A stretch of 13,722 bases of DNA, taken from contig JAAZCZ010000010.1 of assembly GCA_012513005.1 (NCBI GenBank), forward strand, positions 1 to 13,722, in the 5' to 3' direction. Positions within the stretch are counted from its first letter, which is position 1. Every line of letters starts with the position of its first letter. Positions 1 through 7,818 of the stretch are shown piece by piece. Source of the stretch: Oscillospiraceae bacterium. GTDB taxonomy: Bacteria; Bacillota; Clostridia; Oscillospirales; Oscillospiraceae. Below the pieces are notes generated by a model, which ran no database searches, was not told the DNA's origin, and saw nothing but the letters and a program-made list of their open reading frames with translations. The position numbers were made by a program, and so were the translations under genes.

Positions 1-570
1 GTTGCCGCTGCATTTTTGGCTGCGTATATGTCGGCAAGAATGAAGTCTAAAGCCTCTTCGTTTTTGCATTTTTCTGCAATTACTTCGGCAGCAATACCCG
101 GCTTGGTTTTGGGGCTATCCTATGTGCTTACATTTAAAGGCAGCCCGATTTTTGGAACAATGCTACTGCTTATTATGGTAAATCTTATTCACTTTATAGC
201 CTCGCCTTATCTCATGATGTATAATTCTCTCTCAAAAATTAATGAGAACTTAGAGGGCGTCGGGCAAACGCTGGGAATCAGAAGAGCATACCTGATAAAA
301 GATGTTATTATTCCTCAGTGCAGATTTACTATTTTTGAAATGTTTTCATATTTCTTCGTAAACTGTATGATGACAATTTCTGCTGTCTCGTTTTTGGCGA
401 CAACGGCAAATAAGCCGGTGTCATTAATGATAAATCAGTTTGAAGCCCAGATGCAGCTTGAAAATGCGGCAGTTGTATCACTTCTCATCCTCTTCGTGAA
501 TCTGTTTATTAAGGCAATTGTACATTTATTAAAAAGACACGCAGGCACGGCAGAGCCGGTGACAAACTAA
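1..570 (+). CDS. ABC transporter permease, 3' part (2-aminoethylphosphonate/iron-type importer)
   Basis: The frame is open from base 1, so the gene begins upstream of the window; 189 codons are seen before TAA. The product is the inner-membrane channel subunit of a binding-protein-dependent importer. The EAA loop that docks on the ATPase is visible as ENLEGVGQTLGIRRAYLIKD, followed by the usual IIPQ. About four membrane segments are visible (near LVLGLSYVL, MLLLIMVNLIHF, MFSYFFVNCMMTISAVSFL, VVSLLILFVNLFI). The stretch FFVNCMMTISAVSFL and the following KPVSLMINQFEAQM resemble permeases annotated as 2-aminoethylphosphonate or iron(III) importers; this comes from memory of the family. It converges on the lic operon from the other strand. 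Substrate assignment is uncertain; the ABC permease call is firm. Confidence 0.8.
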   Translation, partial: VAAAFLAAYMSARMKSKASSFLHFSAITSAAIPGLVLGLSYVLTFKGSPIFGTMLLLIMVNLIHFIASPYLMMYNSLSKINENLEGVGQTLGIRRAYLIKDVIIPQCRFTIFEMFSYFFVNCMMTISAVSFLATTANKPVSLMINQFEAQMQLENAAVVSLLILFVNLFIKAIVHLLKRHAGTAEPVTN

Positions 571-600
571 GGCAGTCAAAATAATATAAATTACAGCAAA

Positions 601-632
601 AAGCTGCATCAGAAAATTTTCTGATGCAGCTT
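601..632 (-). terminator. Perfect 32-bp palindrome, terminator of the lic/teichoic operon (possibly bidirectional)
   Basis: The arm AAGCTGCATCAGAAAA is followed at once by its exact reverse complement. On the minus strand the GC-rich base of the stem runs into TTTTT (plus-strand AAAAA at 598-602), which fits a rho-independent terminator 58 bases after the licB stop. On the plus strand it lies 30 bases after the ABC permease stop but has only a short T tail, so two-way use is possible but weaker. Confidence 0.8.
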
Positions 633-690
633 AAACGTTATTGGCATTTAAAGGCGTTGCCATAAATGCGAGCTTTGCTTATATAATAAT

Positions 691-1653
691 TTACTCTGTT
701 TGGGCTGTTTTTGTCTTGGAAAACAGCTCCTTAAAGTCAGCAGCTGCGAAGATGCCGCAGACTATGACTATTATAGAGCAGATGATTGTAATGGGGGTTA
801 AAACGCTTGTATCGCCCAGTATTATTACAGTAAAGAGTATTGCCCATGCAGCGTAGGAGACATTGAGCGCCATTGACTTTGATGCGCCGATTGCTGCAAT
901 TGCCTTGTAGTAGAAGAGATATGATATTGTGGCAAAAAACGCTGCTATTATAATAACCGGAATGAGCCAGCCTGTGCTTGTTGCAAAAAGACTGACTGTA
1001 AAGCCCCAGCCGCGAAGCAGGGGAAGCAGGACAATGCCGTATACCAAAGCAGAGGTGGTCTGCCTGATTAAAAGGGCGTACTCGTCTTTGACCTTGGGAT
1101 CCTGCATGCACTTAGCCAATATAACAGCCTCAATTCCCCAGCCGAAGGAGCACATCAAGGTGCCCACAATGCCTATCCAGAAATTTGTGATGTTAAGCTC
1201 GGGTGAGTAGCTAAGCCCGTAGACTCCGAGGAGGGTCAGGATTAGAAGAGCCCATCTGTACCACTGCATTTTTTCTTTTAGGAAAATAAAGGCTAATATT
1301 GCCCCGATTGCGGGGAAGATTGCGCTGGCAACGGCGCCGATTGAAGCGCCCATGTATTTAATAGACAAAACATAGCCGGTCATGCCGATAGGTCCGCCTA
1401 TAACCGCTGCCAAAACAACATACTTGCCGCTTTTAGTCCCTACTAATGCCCGCCAGACCTTGCTGAGGTTGCCGCGAACGCCGTTATATATTGCTGCCCA
1501 AATGGCAGAAAAGAAGTCGTGAATAAATGTGCTTACAAAGGGAGCTAAGAAAATTGCCTGCTCGGTGCTTACAAAGGGAGTCATTCCGAGAGCTATGCCT
1601 ATAATAACTGTTTCAAGTGCCCATGTAACGCCTGCTAAAATTCCGTATGTCAT
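691..1653 (-). CDS. licB: LicB-type choline permease (DMT/EamA superfamily)
   Basis: This is a 320-residue, very hydrophobic protein with about ten membrane segments in two EamA-like halves, the usual drug/metabolite transporter size. The stretches VIGGPIGMTGYVLSIKYMG and AIFPAIGAILAFIFLKEKM match the pattern of pneumococcal LicB (GPIGM...AVKYIG, AIYPAI...FFLK) as I remember it, and SFGWGIEAVILAKCM fits its CAIAWGSE region. LicB imports choline for conversion to CDP-choline. The ATG start has GAGGT seven bases upstream. It is the last gene of the operon, 82 bases after licA, and is followed by the palindromic terminator. Its position directly after licC and licA is strong support. Another small amine substrate cannot be excluded. 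Confidence 0.82.
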   Translation of the reverse strand: MTYGILAGVTWALETVIIGIALGMTPFVSTEQAIFLAPFVSTFIHDFFSAIWAAIYNGVRGNLSKVWRALVGTKSGKYVVLAAVIGGPIGMTGYVLSIKYMGASIGAVASAIFPAIGAILAFIFLKEKMQWYRWALLILTLLGVYGLSYSPELNITNFWIGIVGTLMCSFGWGIEAVILAKCMQDPKVKDEYALLIRQTTSALVYGIVLLPLLRGWGFTVSLFATSTGWLIPVIIIAAFFATISYLFYYKAIAAIGASKSMALNVSYAAWAILFTVIILGDTSVLTPITIICSIIVIVCGIFAAADFKELFSKTKTAQTE

Positions 1654-1735
1654 AATATTACCTCTTTTTCTTTCGTCTTTTTTAAGCTTCGAATACTAAG
1701 AGTGCTTTTGCAATGCTTTGCGTTAACCCCGATAA

Positions 1736-2638
1736 TTAAAGAGCATCAAGCTCCGCAATAAAGCCCTTAAGGCGCTCAAATCTCTCCTGCGCCCAGTCTT
1801 CCATGGGCTGCCCGTCATACGGAACTCTGGCTTTTGCCCAGAGCGTCCACAAAAAGTCGACATAGATTTTGTTGGCAAGCAGATGCCTCATATCTGCATC
1901 CGTAGGCTCTCTTTGCAGGTACTCAGAAAGAAGGAGCTCATCATGCTGTTTTTTATACACAGCTTCGATTGAAACAGCGGCTAAGTCCCAAAAACCGTCG
2001 TTCATGCCTGCGTATTCCCAGTCAATCAGATACATACGCTCACTGCCGGACATGACCCAGTTTTCACATAGAGGGTCGTTGTGGCAGGGGGCGTTTTCTG
2101 TGTTGCATGTGGCATCTATTTCGGACTTAATCTCCATTACCTTAACTTTCACAGCCTCATAGTCGGAAAACATCGGCACATTTTTGTCGTTTATTATTTT
2201 TTCGTAGCCGCTTGCCATAGAGAAAACCTCAAAAGGCACGCCTGTGTCGACTGCGCTTTTGTGCAGTCGCCTCAGAACATCGGCTGCTTTTTTAATATGC
2301 AGGGGGTTTTTCATGGTATCTGCCGACATTGTATCGGCGTTTGAAATTAATAAGGACACCTTATCTCCGTTTTCGCCAAAGTATAAAAGCTCTGCATCAA
2401 TGCCCAAGTTGCACGCAAGCTCGGTGCTTTTTTGCTCGTTTTTACGGCAGATTAGCTCCTCGGTACCCTCACCGGGGATACGAACGGCATATTCGCTGCC
2501 GTCAGCAAATGAGACTTTATATGTGCGGTTTGTGAGCCCACCCATACGCTCAATTTCCGTATAGTCTGATTTTCCCGGCGCTATGCTAAGAAGTTTTGCA
2601 ACGGTGCCAAGGTCTTGCTTTAGTATTTCTTTAGCCAT
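1736..2638 (-). CDS. licA: Choline kinase, LicA family
   Basis: The 300-residue cytoplasmic kinase would phosphorylate choline with ATP to phosphocholine. Visible motifs: GGLTNRTYKV (residues 33-42, nucleotide-binding loop), AVRIPGEGTEEL (51-62, with the lysine-equivalent strand region), CHNDPLCENWV (185-195, catalytic HNDP with Asp188) and IDWEYAGMNDGFWDLA (205-220, metal-binding Asp206). These are the choline kinase hallmarks in order and spacing. An upstream in-frame ATG at 2704 exists, but the start at 2638 is preferred: GGTGGA lies just before it and the family N-terminus begins there. It overlaps the end of licC by 8 bases, so translation is probably coupled. Its product would be the substrate of LicC. 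Confidence 0.9.
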   Translation of the reverse strand: MAKEILKQDLGTVAKLLSIAPGKSDYTEIERMGGLTNRTYKVSFADGSEYAVRIPGEGTEELICRKNEQKSTELACNLGIDAELLYFGENGDKVSLLISNADTMSADTMKNPLHIKKAADVLRRLHKSAVDTGVPFEVFSMASGYEKIINDKNVPMFSDYEAVKVKVMEIKSEIDATCNTENAPCHNDPLCENWVMSGSERMYLIDWEYAGMNDGFWDLAAVSIEAVYKKQHDELLLSEYLQREPTDADMRHLLANKIYVDFLWTLWAKARVPYDGQPMEDWAQERFERLKGFIAELDAL

Positions 2639-3512
2639 TAATTTTCCACCATTTCTTGTCAGTATAGTTGTATCTGTAAAGAACCCCGTCGTATGAAAAA
2701 TCAAAGCCTACGGCTCCGGTAAAAAGGGGGTCCTTTATTGCGCTTATGTTATAAAGCTCAGATTCTTTGCAGCCGAGCTCATTGGAAATCTGCTTTAGTA
2801 TCTTTGACCTTGTGTCATTTATATAGCTTTTATCAAAGGCGCGCAGCTCATCTAAGCTGTCTATCTCCGCTATTATGCTGTTTTCATACCTGCGAACCTT
2901 GAGCTTTAAGTCATCTAGGTGATTTGCATATATAGACTCCCAAAGAAGCCCTGCCGTTTCGGGCAAATTATATTCAGAAAGCAGTATCTCTGTGAATTTT
3001 TCGCTGAATTTTCTGTCCCAGAATACATGCCCCATCATATAAAGAGAGTCTTCTCCGCCTATTGTGACCTTGTTAATATAGCCATCGGCATCGGTTTTTA
3101 CACACCACTCGTCTGTTTTTCCCTCGGCATATAGTGCGGAATAATAGGGCTCTGACACTTCGCTCTCAAAGGGATTTTCAGTAAAATAATTGTCCGCCGA
3201 GCAGACATAGGAGTTGCCGAGATACTCTCGCACAGCATAAATGCTGGAATTATTATTGCGAATGTTGTAGTCATCGTTTTCGACTATGCGAACATTAAAC
3301 TTATCTTTAAGATAAAATAAACGCTCCTTCATATAGCCGACAACGATAATAATGTCGCCTATACCGGCGTCTTTTAGCTGCTTTATTTGCCGCTCAATTA
3401 AAACCTCGCCTCTGACATTTAACAGGGGTTTTGGAGTTTCATAGGATAAAGGGGCAAAGCGGCAAGATGTTCCTGCCGCCATAATTATTGCGTTATCTGT
3501 TTTATATTTCAA
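2631..3512 (-). CDS. licC: CTP:phosphocholine cytidylyltransferase, LicC family, with extra C-terminal segment
   Basis: It would join phosphocholine and CTP to give CDP-choline. Residues 1-228 match LicC: AIIMAAGTSCRFAPLSYETP with PKPLLNVRG (nucleotide-binding signature, 8-35), IIIVVGYMKERLFYLKDKF (54-72), ENDDYNIRNNNSSIYAVREYL (78-98) and SADNYF (105-110, metal-binding Asp). The closing IDSLDELRAFD (217-227) is where pneumococcal LicC, about 229 residues, ends. Here 65 more residues follow, which look like a reduced kinase N-lobe (see findings). The start is TTG with GAAGG seven bases upstream; the first ATG in frame would cut into the nucleotide-binding strand. It lies 32 bases after the YidC fusion gene and overlaps licA. 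Confidence 0.87.
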   Translation of the reverse strand: MKYKTDNAIIMAAGTSCRFAPLSYETPKPLLNVRGEVLIERQIKQLKDAGIGDIIIVVGYMKERLFYLKDKFNVRIVENDDYNIRNNNSSIYAVREYLGNSYVCSADNYFTENPFESEVSEPYYSALYAEGKTDEWCVKTDADGYINKVTIGGEDSLYMMGHVFWDRKFSEKFTEILLSEYNLPETAGLLWESIYANHLDDLKLKVRRYENSIIAEIDSLDELRAFDKSYINDTRSKILKQISNELGCKESELYNISAIKDPLFTGAVGFDFSYDGVLYRYNYTDKKWWKING

Positions 3513-3544
3513 AACTTGACCTTCTTTATTAAATAAAATAATAA

Positions 3545-6292
3545 CTAATCTATATTTGGCATAACCGAGGGTTTGTCTGAGTATTTCCAGTTATTCAGAT
3601 TCCAAATATCATCCTTAACAGATGCCCAGCGGGCTTCCGTGAAGGTGTTGCCGTTATTATACTGTGGGTTCCAGTTGTTTGAAAAACTGAGGAAAAGCTG
3701 CTGTGTAGTTTTCTTTGAGGAGTCTATACTATTACCTGTGAATGGGTTTTTGGGATTATCAATCAGCCCCTGCATAGCTATTGCGGGCACATCGGCGTTT
3801 GTCATAAATTCATGGGAGCTGTGAAATCCCGTGCTGCCGAAGTCTTTTACCATGAGCAGGGGGAAAAAGCCCGTGAAATCATTTTCAGAGTCGATAAAAA
3901 GCTCCTTAACCTGCCCCATTCTCCAGCCGTGGTCTGAGACTAAGATTATCCTTGTGTTGTCATAGACCTCGTTTTCCTTCAGATAGTCAAACCACTTGCC
4001 GAGCTGCAAAAAGCTTGCCATTGCTGCCTGGTAGTGAACAAACTCATAGCTGCTTTCCATACTAAGAGTCTTACCGTTTAGCACGAAGCGATCAGCGTTA
4101 TTTTTTTCAAATTCCCTGTTGTCAACTTCCTTGGCGGGGATATATTCAGGCTCCTTTAGCATCATGGGTTCGTGAGTTGCGTTGTTTGACATCAGGAGGA
4201 ATGTGTTTTTATTTTCATCCCCGATTTTGCTCATATTGTGCAGGTTTTTCAGCACACTGTAATTCGACATAAAGGACGAGAATATGCCGCTTGCTGTGTG
4301 CTCTCCCGTAATTATCTGAGATGCGGTCATCTCCGGGTGGAAATAATTTCCGTTATCATAGAGAGGTATTTGAGCCAAAATCGGCATGGACTTTAATACA
4401 CCGAAGCAGAAGAAATTTCGCTTATTGTTGCTTATGAGCTTTTCTTTCTCAATGGGGTCTGTGAATCTTCCGATGGTGTTATATGCCTTAACGCTGGGCA
4501 AGTCTTTATATAATTTGAGTGGCGGAATCCAGGTATAACTTTCAAATACGGGGTCGCAGACAGTTACATCAAAGTTGTTTTTGCTGAAAACTGCGGGCAT
4601 CACACGAAGAGCCTCATCGTGCTTTTTTTGAAGCGGTTCAGTCTCGCGCCTGTTCATTTCAAGCGGGGTATATTCATAGCCTCCAAAGAGTGCCGGTGTA
4701 GCTAAGTTTGTGCAAAGACCAAAGGATATTACATTAGAATAATAGGTAAAGCCCGAAAACTGCTCCTTTAATTCCGGCTTTTCGTTAAATATATAGGGGA
4801 AATACTCACCCTTTGCCCTGTCCAGCATTAATACTATGACATTTTTTGCTGTTTTGCTGAGAGTAATCTCGGGCATATCCTTAGATTCTAAAACAGCGCT
4901 TTGGTCAATTTGCTTTATTGAACTGTTTATCGCGACAGCATTAATCCCGGACATAAGCCCCGTTGCAATGCAGGCAACCACAAGAATATTTAATAAATGT
5001 TTCCTGTATTTGACGGCAAAAATAAATATTACTGCAATCACAATGATTGTGATAGCTGCATTTATTATGTGCGCGCTAAAATCGAAGCTGAGCCCCTGCT
5101 CATACAGCAAAGCAGTGCTGAGCACACCGAGCTTTTTACCGAAAAACATGTAGTTAATTACAGCAAGCACAGAAAATGCAGCAAATGCCTTTTCAAAAAC
5201 AACACGGGCACGGGGTTTTGCCAGCCTGTAAAAAACACCTGACCACAATAAGAAGGCACCCAAAGCAAGGCAAAGCGAGTTTAGCAAATATATTAGTGGA
5301 TTGAAAAGACTTGCAACATCAAAAAATTCCTGCGGTGAGGATTTTATTACTGACGACGGAATCAAAACTCCAATGAAAAGAGCGAGGAAAATGCCCGCTG
5401 CAAAAAAGAGCTTGGGATTAGAATTTGCAGGCGCAGCTTCTTTGTTGCCTAAAAATCTAGCTTTTATAAAGATGTACAAAAGAGGCGTTTGCAAAAGTGC
5501 CGCGATTATCAGCATTGCAACGCGTCTTTCCAAGGAGGGATTGTTATTAAAGAACAGCACATAAGCGAGAACGGCAAGACCGCCGAGCGAGAATAAAATG
5601 GCAACGACCTTGCCGGGGTTTTTAAGCTTATAGAAAATAGTTTTCAGAAGTGAAAACAGGTTATTCAAGGTCCAGTAGAAGACTAATCCCGAGGGAGAAG
5701 AGTATAAAAACACGAGGAAAAATATAGCCATGCCGTAGAGCTGAATTTTGGATTTAAGCGTAGCTCCCTTCGTGAAAATGACACAGCTTACAAGATTAAT
5801 TGCTGTCATAATGATGGGCAGCAAATTAATAGAAACGCCTGCAATTAACAAAAGCGCATCAGGTCTGCCGAGGTCAGCAATCGGACCTAAGGAGACGCCG
5901 TGAAGCAGCTTTAAGCCGGATAAAAATCTGTATGCCGCAATGAAAAACGGGATTTCCAAAAAGAGCGAAACGGCACTTCTCAGCATATAAGTCGGTTTAT
6001 AATCATTCTGGCTGTAATAAGCCTGCATCATCATGACTCGCTCGTTGCCACGGAAGGTCTTTTTAATGTGTGATACAACTTTAAAGAGCCTTTTCTCGGT
6101 CTCGCGCTCCTCTTCCTGCATGGCGTCAGCTCGCTTATATAGGGGAAGCAGCAAAAAGTTCATAACGAGGCTAAGCACAACAATTGAAGCTCCGGGGTGC
6201 CGCACTATTTCGCCCGCCATCATGAAGACAACTTCAAAAAACAGCTGAAGCGGGGCAATAATAATACCGCCAAGTATTTGCCATAATGTCAT
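3545..6292 (-). CDS. YidC/Oxa1 insertase-like domain fused to an LTA-synthase/MCR-type phosphotransferase domain
   Basis: This is a 915-residue membrane protein. Residues about 12-222 form a YidC/Oxa1-like core: SIVVLSLVMNFLLLPLYKRA (36-55), a charged cytoplasmic helical loop (56-100), LFLEIPFFIAAYRFLSG (110-126) and SSPSGLVFYWTLNNLFSLLK (198-217). Roughly seven more membrane segments follow (228-450). From about 482 there is an extracellular alkaline-phosphatase-superfamily domain: VIVLMLD with Asp491, GLCTNLATPALF with Thr528, THEP (706-709), SDHG with Asp787 and His788, and HSSHEF (824-829). Thr528 lines up with the nucleophile Thr of MCR-1 (CGTSTAYSVPCMF), so phospho-group transfer is more likely than sulfate ester cleavage. 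AAGGAGG precedes the ATG, one base after the upstream stop. Its place in a CDP-alcohol/lic operon suggests a role in making or decorating teichoic acid. Acceptor and donor are unknown. Confidence 0.85.
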   Translation of the reverse strand: MTLWQILGGIIIAPLQLFFEVVFMMAGEIVRHPGASIVVLSLVMNFLLLPLYKRADAMQEEERETEKRLFKVVSHIKKTFRGNERVMMMQAYYSQNDYKPTYMLRSAVSLFLEIPFFIAAYRFLSGLKLLHGVSLGPIADLGRPDALLLIAGVSINLLPIIMTAINLVSCVIFTKGATLKSKIQLYGMAIFFLVFLYSSPSGLVFYWTLNNLFSLLKTIFYKLKNPGKVVAILFSLGGLAVLAYVLFFNNNPSLERRVAMLIIAALLQTPLLYIFIKARFLGNKEAAPANSNPKLFFAAGIFLALFIGVLIPSSVIKSSPQEFFDVASLFNPLIYLLNSLCLALGAFLLWSGVFYRLAKPRARVVFEKAFAAFSVLAVINYMFFGKKLGVLSTALLYEQGLSFDFSAHIINAAITIIVIAVIFIFAVKYRKHLLNILVVACIATGLMSGINAVAINSSIKQIDQSAVLESKDMPEITLSKTAKNVIVLMLDRAKGEYFPYIFNEKPELKEQFSGFTYYSNVISFGLCTNLATPALFGGYEYTPLEMNRRETEPLQKKHDEALRVMPAVFSKNNFDVTVCDPVFESYTWIPPLKLYKDLPSVKAYNTIGRFTDPIEKEKLISNNKRNFFCFGVLKSMPILAQIPLYDNGNYFHPEMTASQIITGEHTASGIFSSFMSNYSVLKNLHNMSKIGDENKNTFLLMSNNATHEPMMLKEPEYIPAKEVDNREFEKNNADRFVLNGKTLSMESSYEFVHYQAAMASFLQLGKWFDYLKENEVYDNTRIILVSDHGWRMGQVKELFIDSENDFTGFFPLLMVKDFGSTGFHSSHEFMTNADVPAIAMQGLIDNPKNPFTGNSIDSSKKTTQQLFLSFSNNWNPQYNNGNTFTEARWASVKDDIWNLNNWKYSDKPSVMPNID

Positions 6293-6293
6293 A

Positions 6294-7547
6294 TTACTTG
6301 CCCTCCTTCAAAGAGAGTTTATGAAGCTCATTCGCGAGATAATCGGCAGCTCTTTTTGCGCCCTCGCCCATGTGCGCCCATGTCTCGCTTCGCACGGCGT
6401 TTATGCCCTCGGCATAAAGAGGATCCTCTATGCAGCTGTCTATCAGGCTTTTTATATCGCCCAAGCTGTCAAAGGTCAGCTTCTCACCGATTCGATCAAG
6501 TGCTGTGAAAGTCCAATAGGGTGTCTCCAGCCACCAAGCGTCGTAGGGGCTGTTGTCAAACTCTGTATCTGCATAAATTACCGGCTTATTAAAAACCAGC
6601 GAATAGTCAAAAATAACGCCTGAAAAATCGGAAATCATAATATCTGCCATGCTAAGGGCATTAAAGTTATCGTTATCTCGGTTCCACTTTAGCCTATCGC
6701 TCTCGGGATACTTGAGGAGAAGTCTATCCATAATTGCCTTTTCCGAAACAAAGGACTGCGGATGTGGTCTAATAATAATATTATATCCGGTTTTTATAAG
6801 CTCATCGAGAATTTTATCCCCATAGCGGCTCAGAATAGCGCTCTCTCCCCAAGAGGGAGCTAAGAGCACGGTCTTTGTTTTCTTTTCGGGATTTTCGGCG
6901 GCAAGATCCAAATCCAAGGCCTGTTTTCTCTTTGCCAGCTCGTCCATATAGGGTATGCCGATTATGGGTGCATCCTTCATTTTTATACCGCGCTTTTCCT
7001 CCAAAAACCTAAGGTCACGCAGCTGGTAATCACCGGAGAGAAAGACAGCATCATAAAAATCAAGACCGAACATGCGGTAGCCCGCTACCTCGTTGGCGCC
7101 GTGCAGAATATGCACATACTTGCTTACAGAAGGCGAGCGTTTCCACTGATACACACCTAGACCCGGGGTGCTGGATAGCACAATATCGGCGTTTAGAAAG
7201 TTGAGTTTTGCAAAGGCGCGATTCCCCTCGCCGATAAACACTGCCTCCATGTTTGGATAGGGGTTTTCAAGTGCCGGGTCATCGGGAGAAGCTGTCATAT
7301 ATTTAAATTTTATTCCCCGCAGGCTAAGCTCTGCGCACACAGGATCAAAGACATTCCAATATCTCTTGCTGTCTGAAAAAATAACGAGTGGAATTTTATC
7401 TGTATTTGCTCTTACCTTTTTACCGCCGCTCAGTATAAACTGCAATTTGACAATCCAGTTTTTAAGCAAGTAGCTTAAAGCGCCGATAAGCCCTATGAGT
7501 ATAGCAAAGAGCATGCTCCCTGTGCCGGGATCGATGTATAAAAACAA
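6294..7547 (-). CDS. TagF/TagB-like CDP-glycerol (CDP-alcohol) glycerophosphotransferase
   Basis: This is a 417-residue enzyme of the CDP-glycerol glycerophosphotransferase family, expected to move a polyol-phosphate from a CDP donor onto a growing wall or lipid-linked polymer at the inner face of the membrane. Seen: an N-terminal FLYIDPGTGSM motif and one hydrophobic segment (about 11-32), then a GT-B-like domain with ILHGANEVAG (147-156), LLAPSWGES (228-236), IIRPHP (258-263) and SDFSGVIFDY (306-315), matching the RPHP and TDYSSxxFDY motifs of TagF. The start chosen is TTG at 7547: GGAGG at 7555-7559 is seven bases upstream, and the protein then begins FLYIDPGTGSM. An ATG at 7595 lacks a ribosome site. 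It is the first gene of the operon. The CDP-alcohol used (glycerol, ribitol or other) cannot be told. Confidence 0.85.
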   Translation of the reverse strand: MFLYIDPGTGSMLFAILIGLIGALSYLLKNWIVKLQFILSGGKKVRANTDKIPLVIFSDSKRYWNVFDPVCAELSLRGIKFKYMTASPDDPALENPYPNMEAVFIGEGNRAFAKLNFLNADIVLSSTPGLGVYQWKRSPSVSKYVHILHGANEVAGYRMFGLDFYDAVFLSGDYQLRDLRFLEEKRGIKMKDAPIIGIPYMDELAKRKQALDLDLAAENPEKKTKTVLLAPSWGESAILSRYGDKILDELIKTGYNIIIRPHPQSFVSEKAIMDRLLLKYPESDRLKWNRDNDNFNALSMADIMISDFSGVIFDYSLVFNKPVIYADTEFDNSPYDAWWLETPYWTFTALDRIGEKLTFDSLGDIKSLIDSCIEDPLYAEGINAVRSETWAHMGEGAKRAADYLANELHKLSLKEGK

Positions 7548-7554
7548 GACTAAA

Positions 7555-7559
7555 CCTCC
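7555..7559 (-). promoter_or_regulatory. Ribosome binding site fixing a TTG start
   Basis: GGAGG on the minus strand, seven bases before TTG at 7547. It lies inside the longer reading frame that begins at ATG 7595, and therefore argues for the shorter TTG-initiated protein. Confidence 0.75.
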
Positions 7560-7670
7560 GCGTATTTCTGCACAGCAATGTACAAATAAATACATACTGC
7601 GCCAAACCGTGTGTCTATAAAATGATTTTAGATTAATTAATAGAGTATTTTACCTATTATTAATCCTCAA

Positions 7671-7699
7671 ATTATACAGTAAACCAGCCGATTTCGCAA
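7671..7699 (-). promoter_or_regulatory. Sigma-A promoter of the teichoic/lic operon
   Basis: On the minus strand: TTGCGA (7694-7699), a 17-base spacer, then a perfect TATAAT (7671-7676). Transcription would begin near 7664, giving a leader of about 115 bases before the TTG start of the TagF-like gene. The five genes downstream lie close together or overlap, and no other convincing promoter was seen between them. Confidence 0.75.
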
Positions 7700-7763
7700 G
7701 TAAATCAGGCGAAAAAGAGCAGATAAGCGGCATATTTTCAGATATATTTTTAAGTCAAAAAAC

Positions 7764-7793
7764 AAAAGAGCGGGCAATTTAGCCTGCTCTTTT
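7764..7793 (-). terminator. Rho-independent terminator of the SGNH hydrolase gene
   Basis: Stem AAAAGAGCGGGC / GCCTGCTCTTTT with one G-U pair and a six-base loop. On the minus strand it lies 25 bases after the hydrolase stop and is followed by TTTTGTTTTTTG. It separates the hydrolase transcript from the operon promoter at 7671-7699. Confidence 0.85.
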
Positions 7794-7818
7794 TGCGCGA
7801 TATTAATTTCATAAAACG

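Noticed and set aside
641..856. Open frame of 71 codons on the + strand
   Set aside because: It lies antisense across the end of licB and has no ribosome site or family match.
737..1111. 124-codon minus-strand frame
   Set aside because: It is an out-of-frame shadow of licB with an unlikely composition (many His, Cys and Arg).
2704..2704. ATG start for licA giving 22 extra residues
   Set aside because: The extra part does not look like the kinase family and lies inside licC; ATG 2638 has a nearby GGTGG.
7595..7595. ATG start for the TagF-like gene
   Set aside because: There is no ribosome site before it, and the extra 16 residues include the coding of GGAGG that serves the TTG start at 7547.
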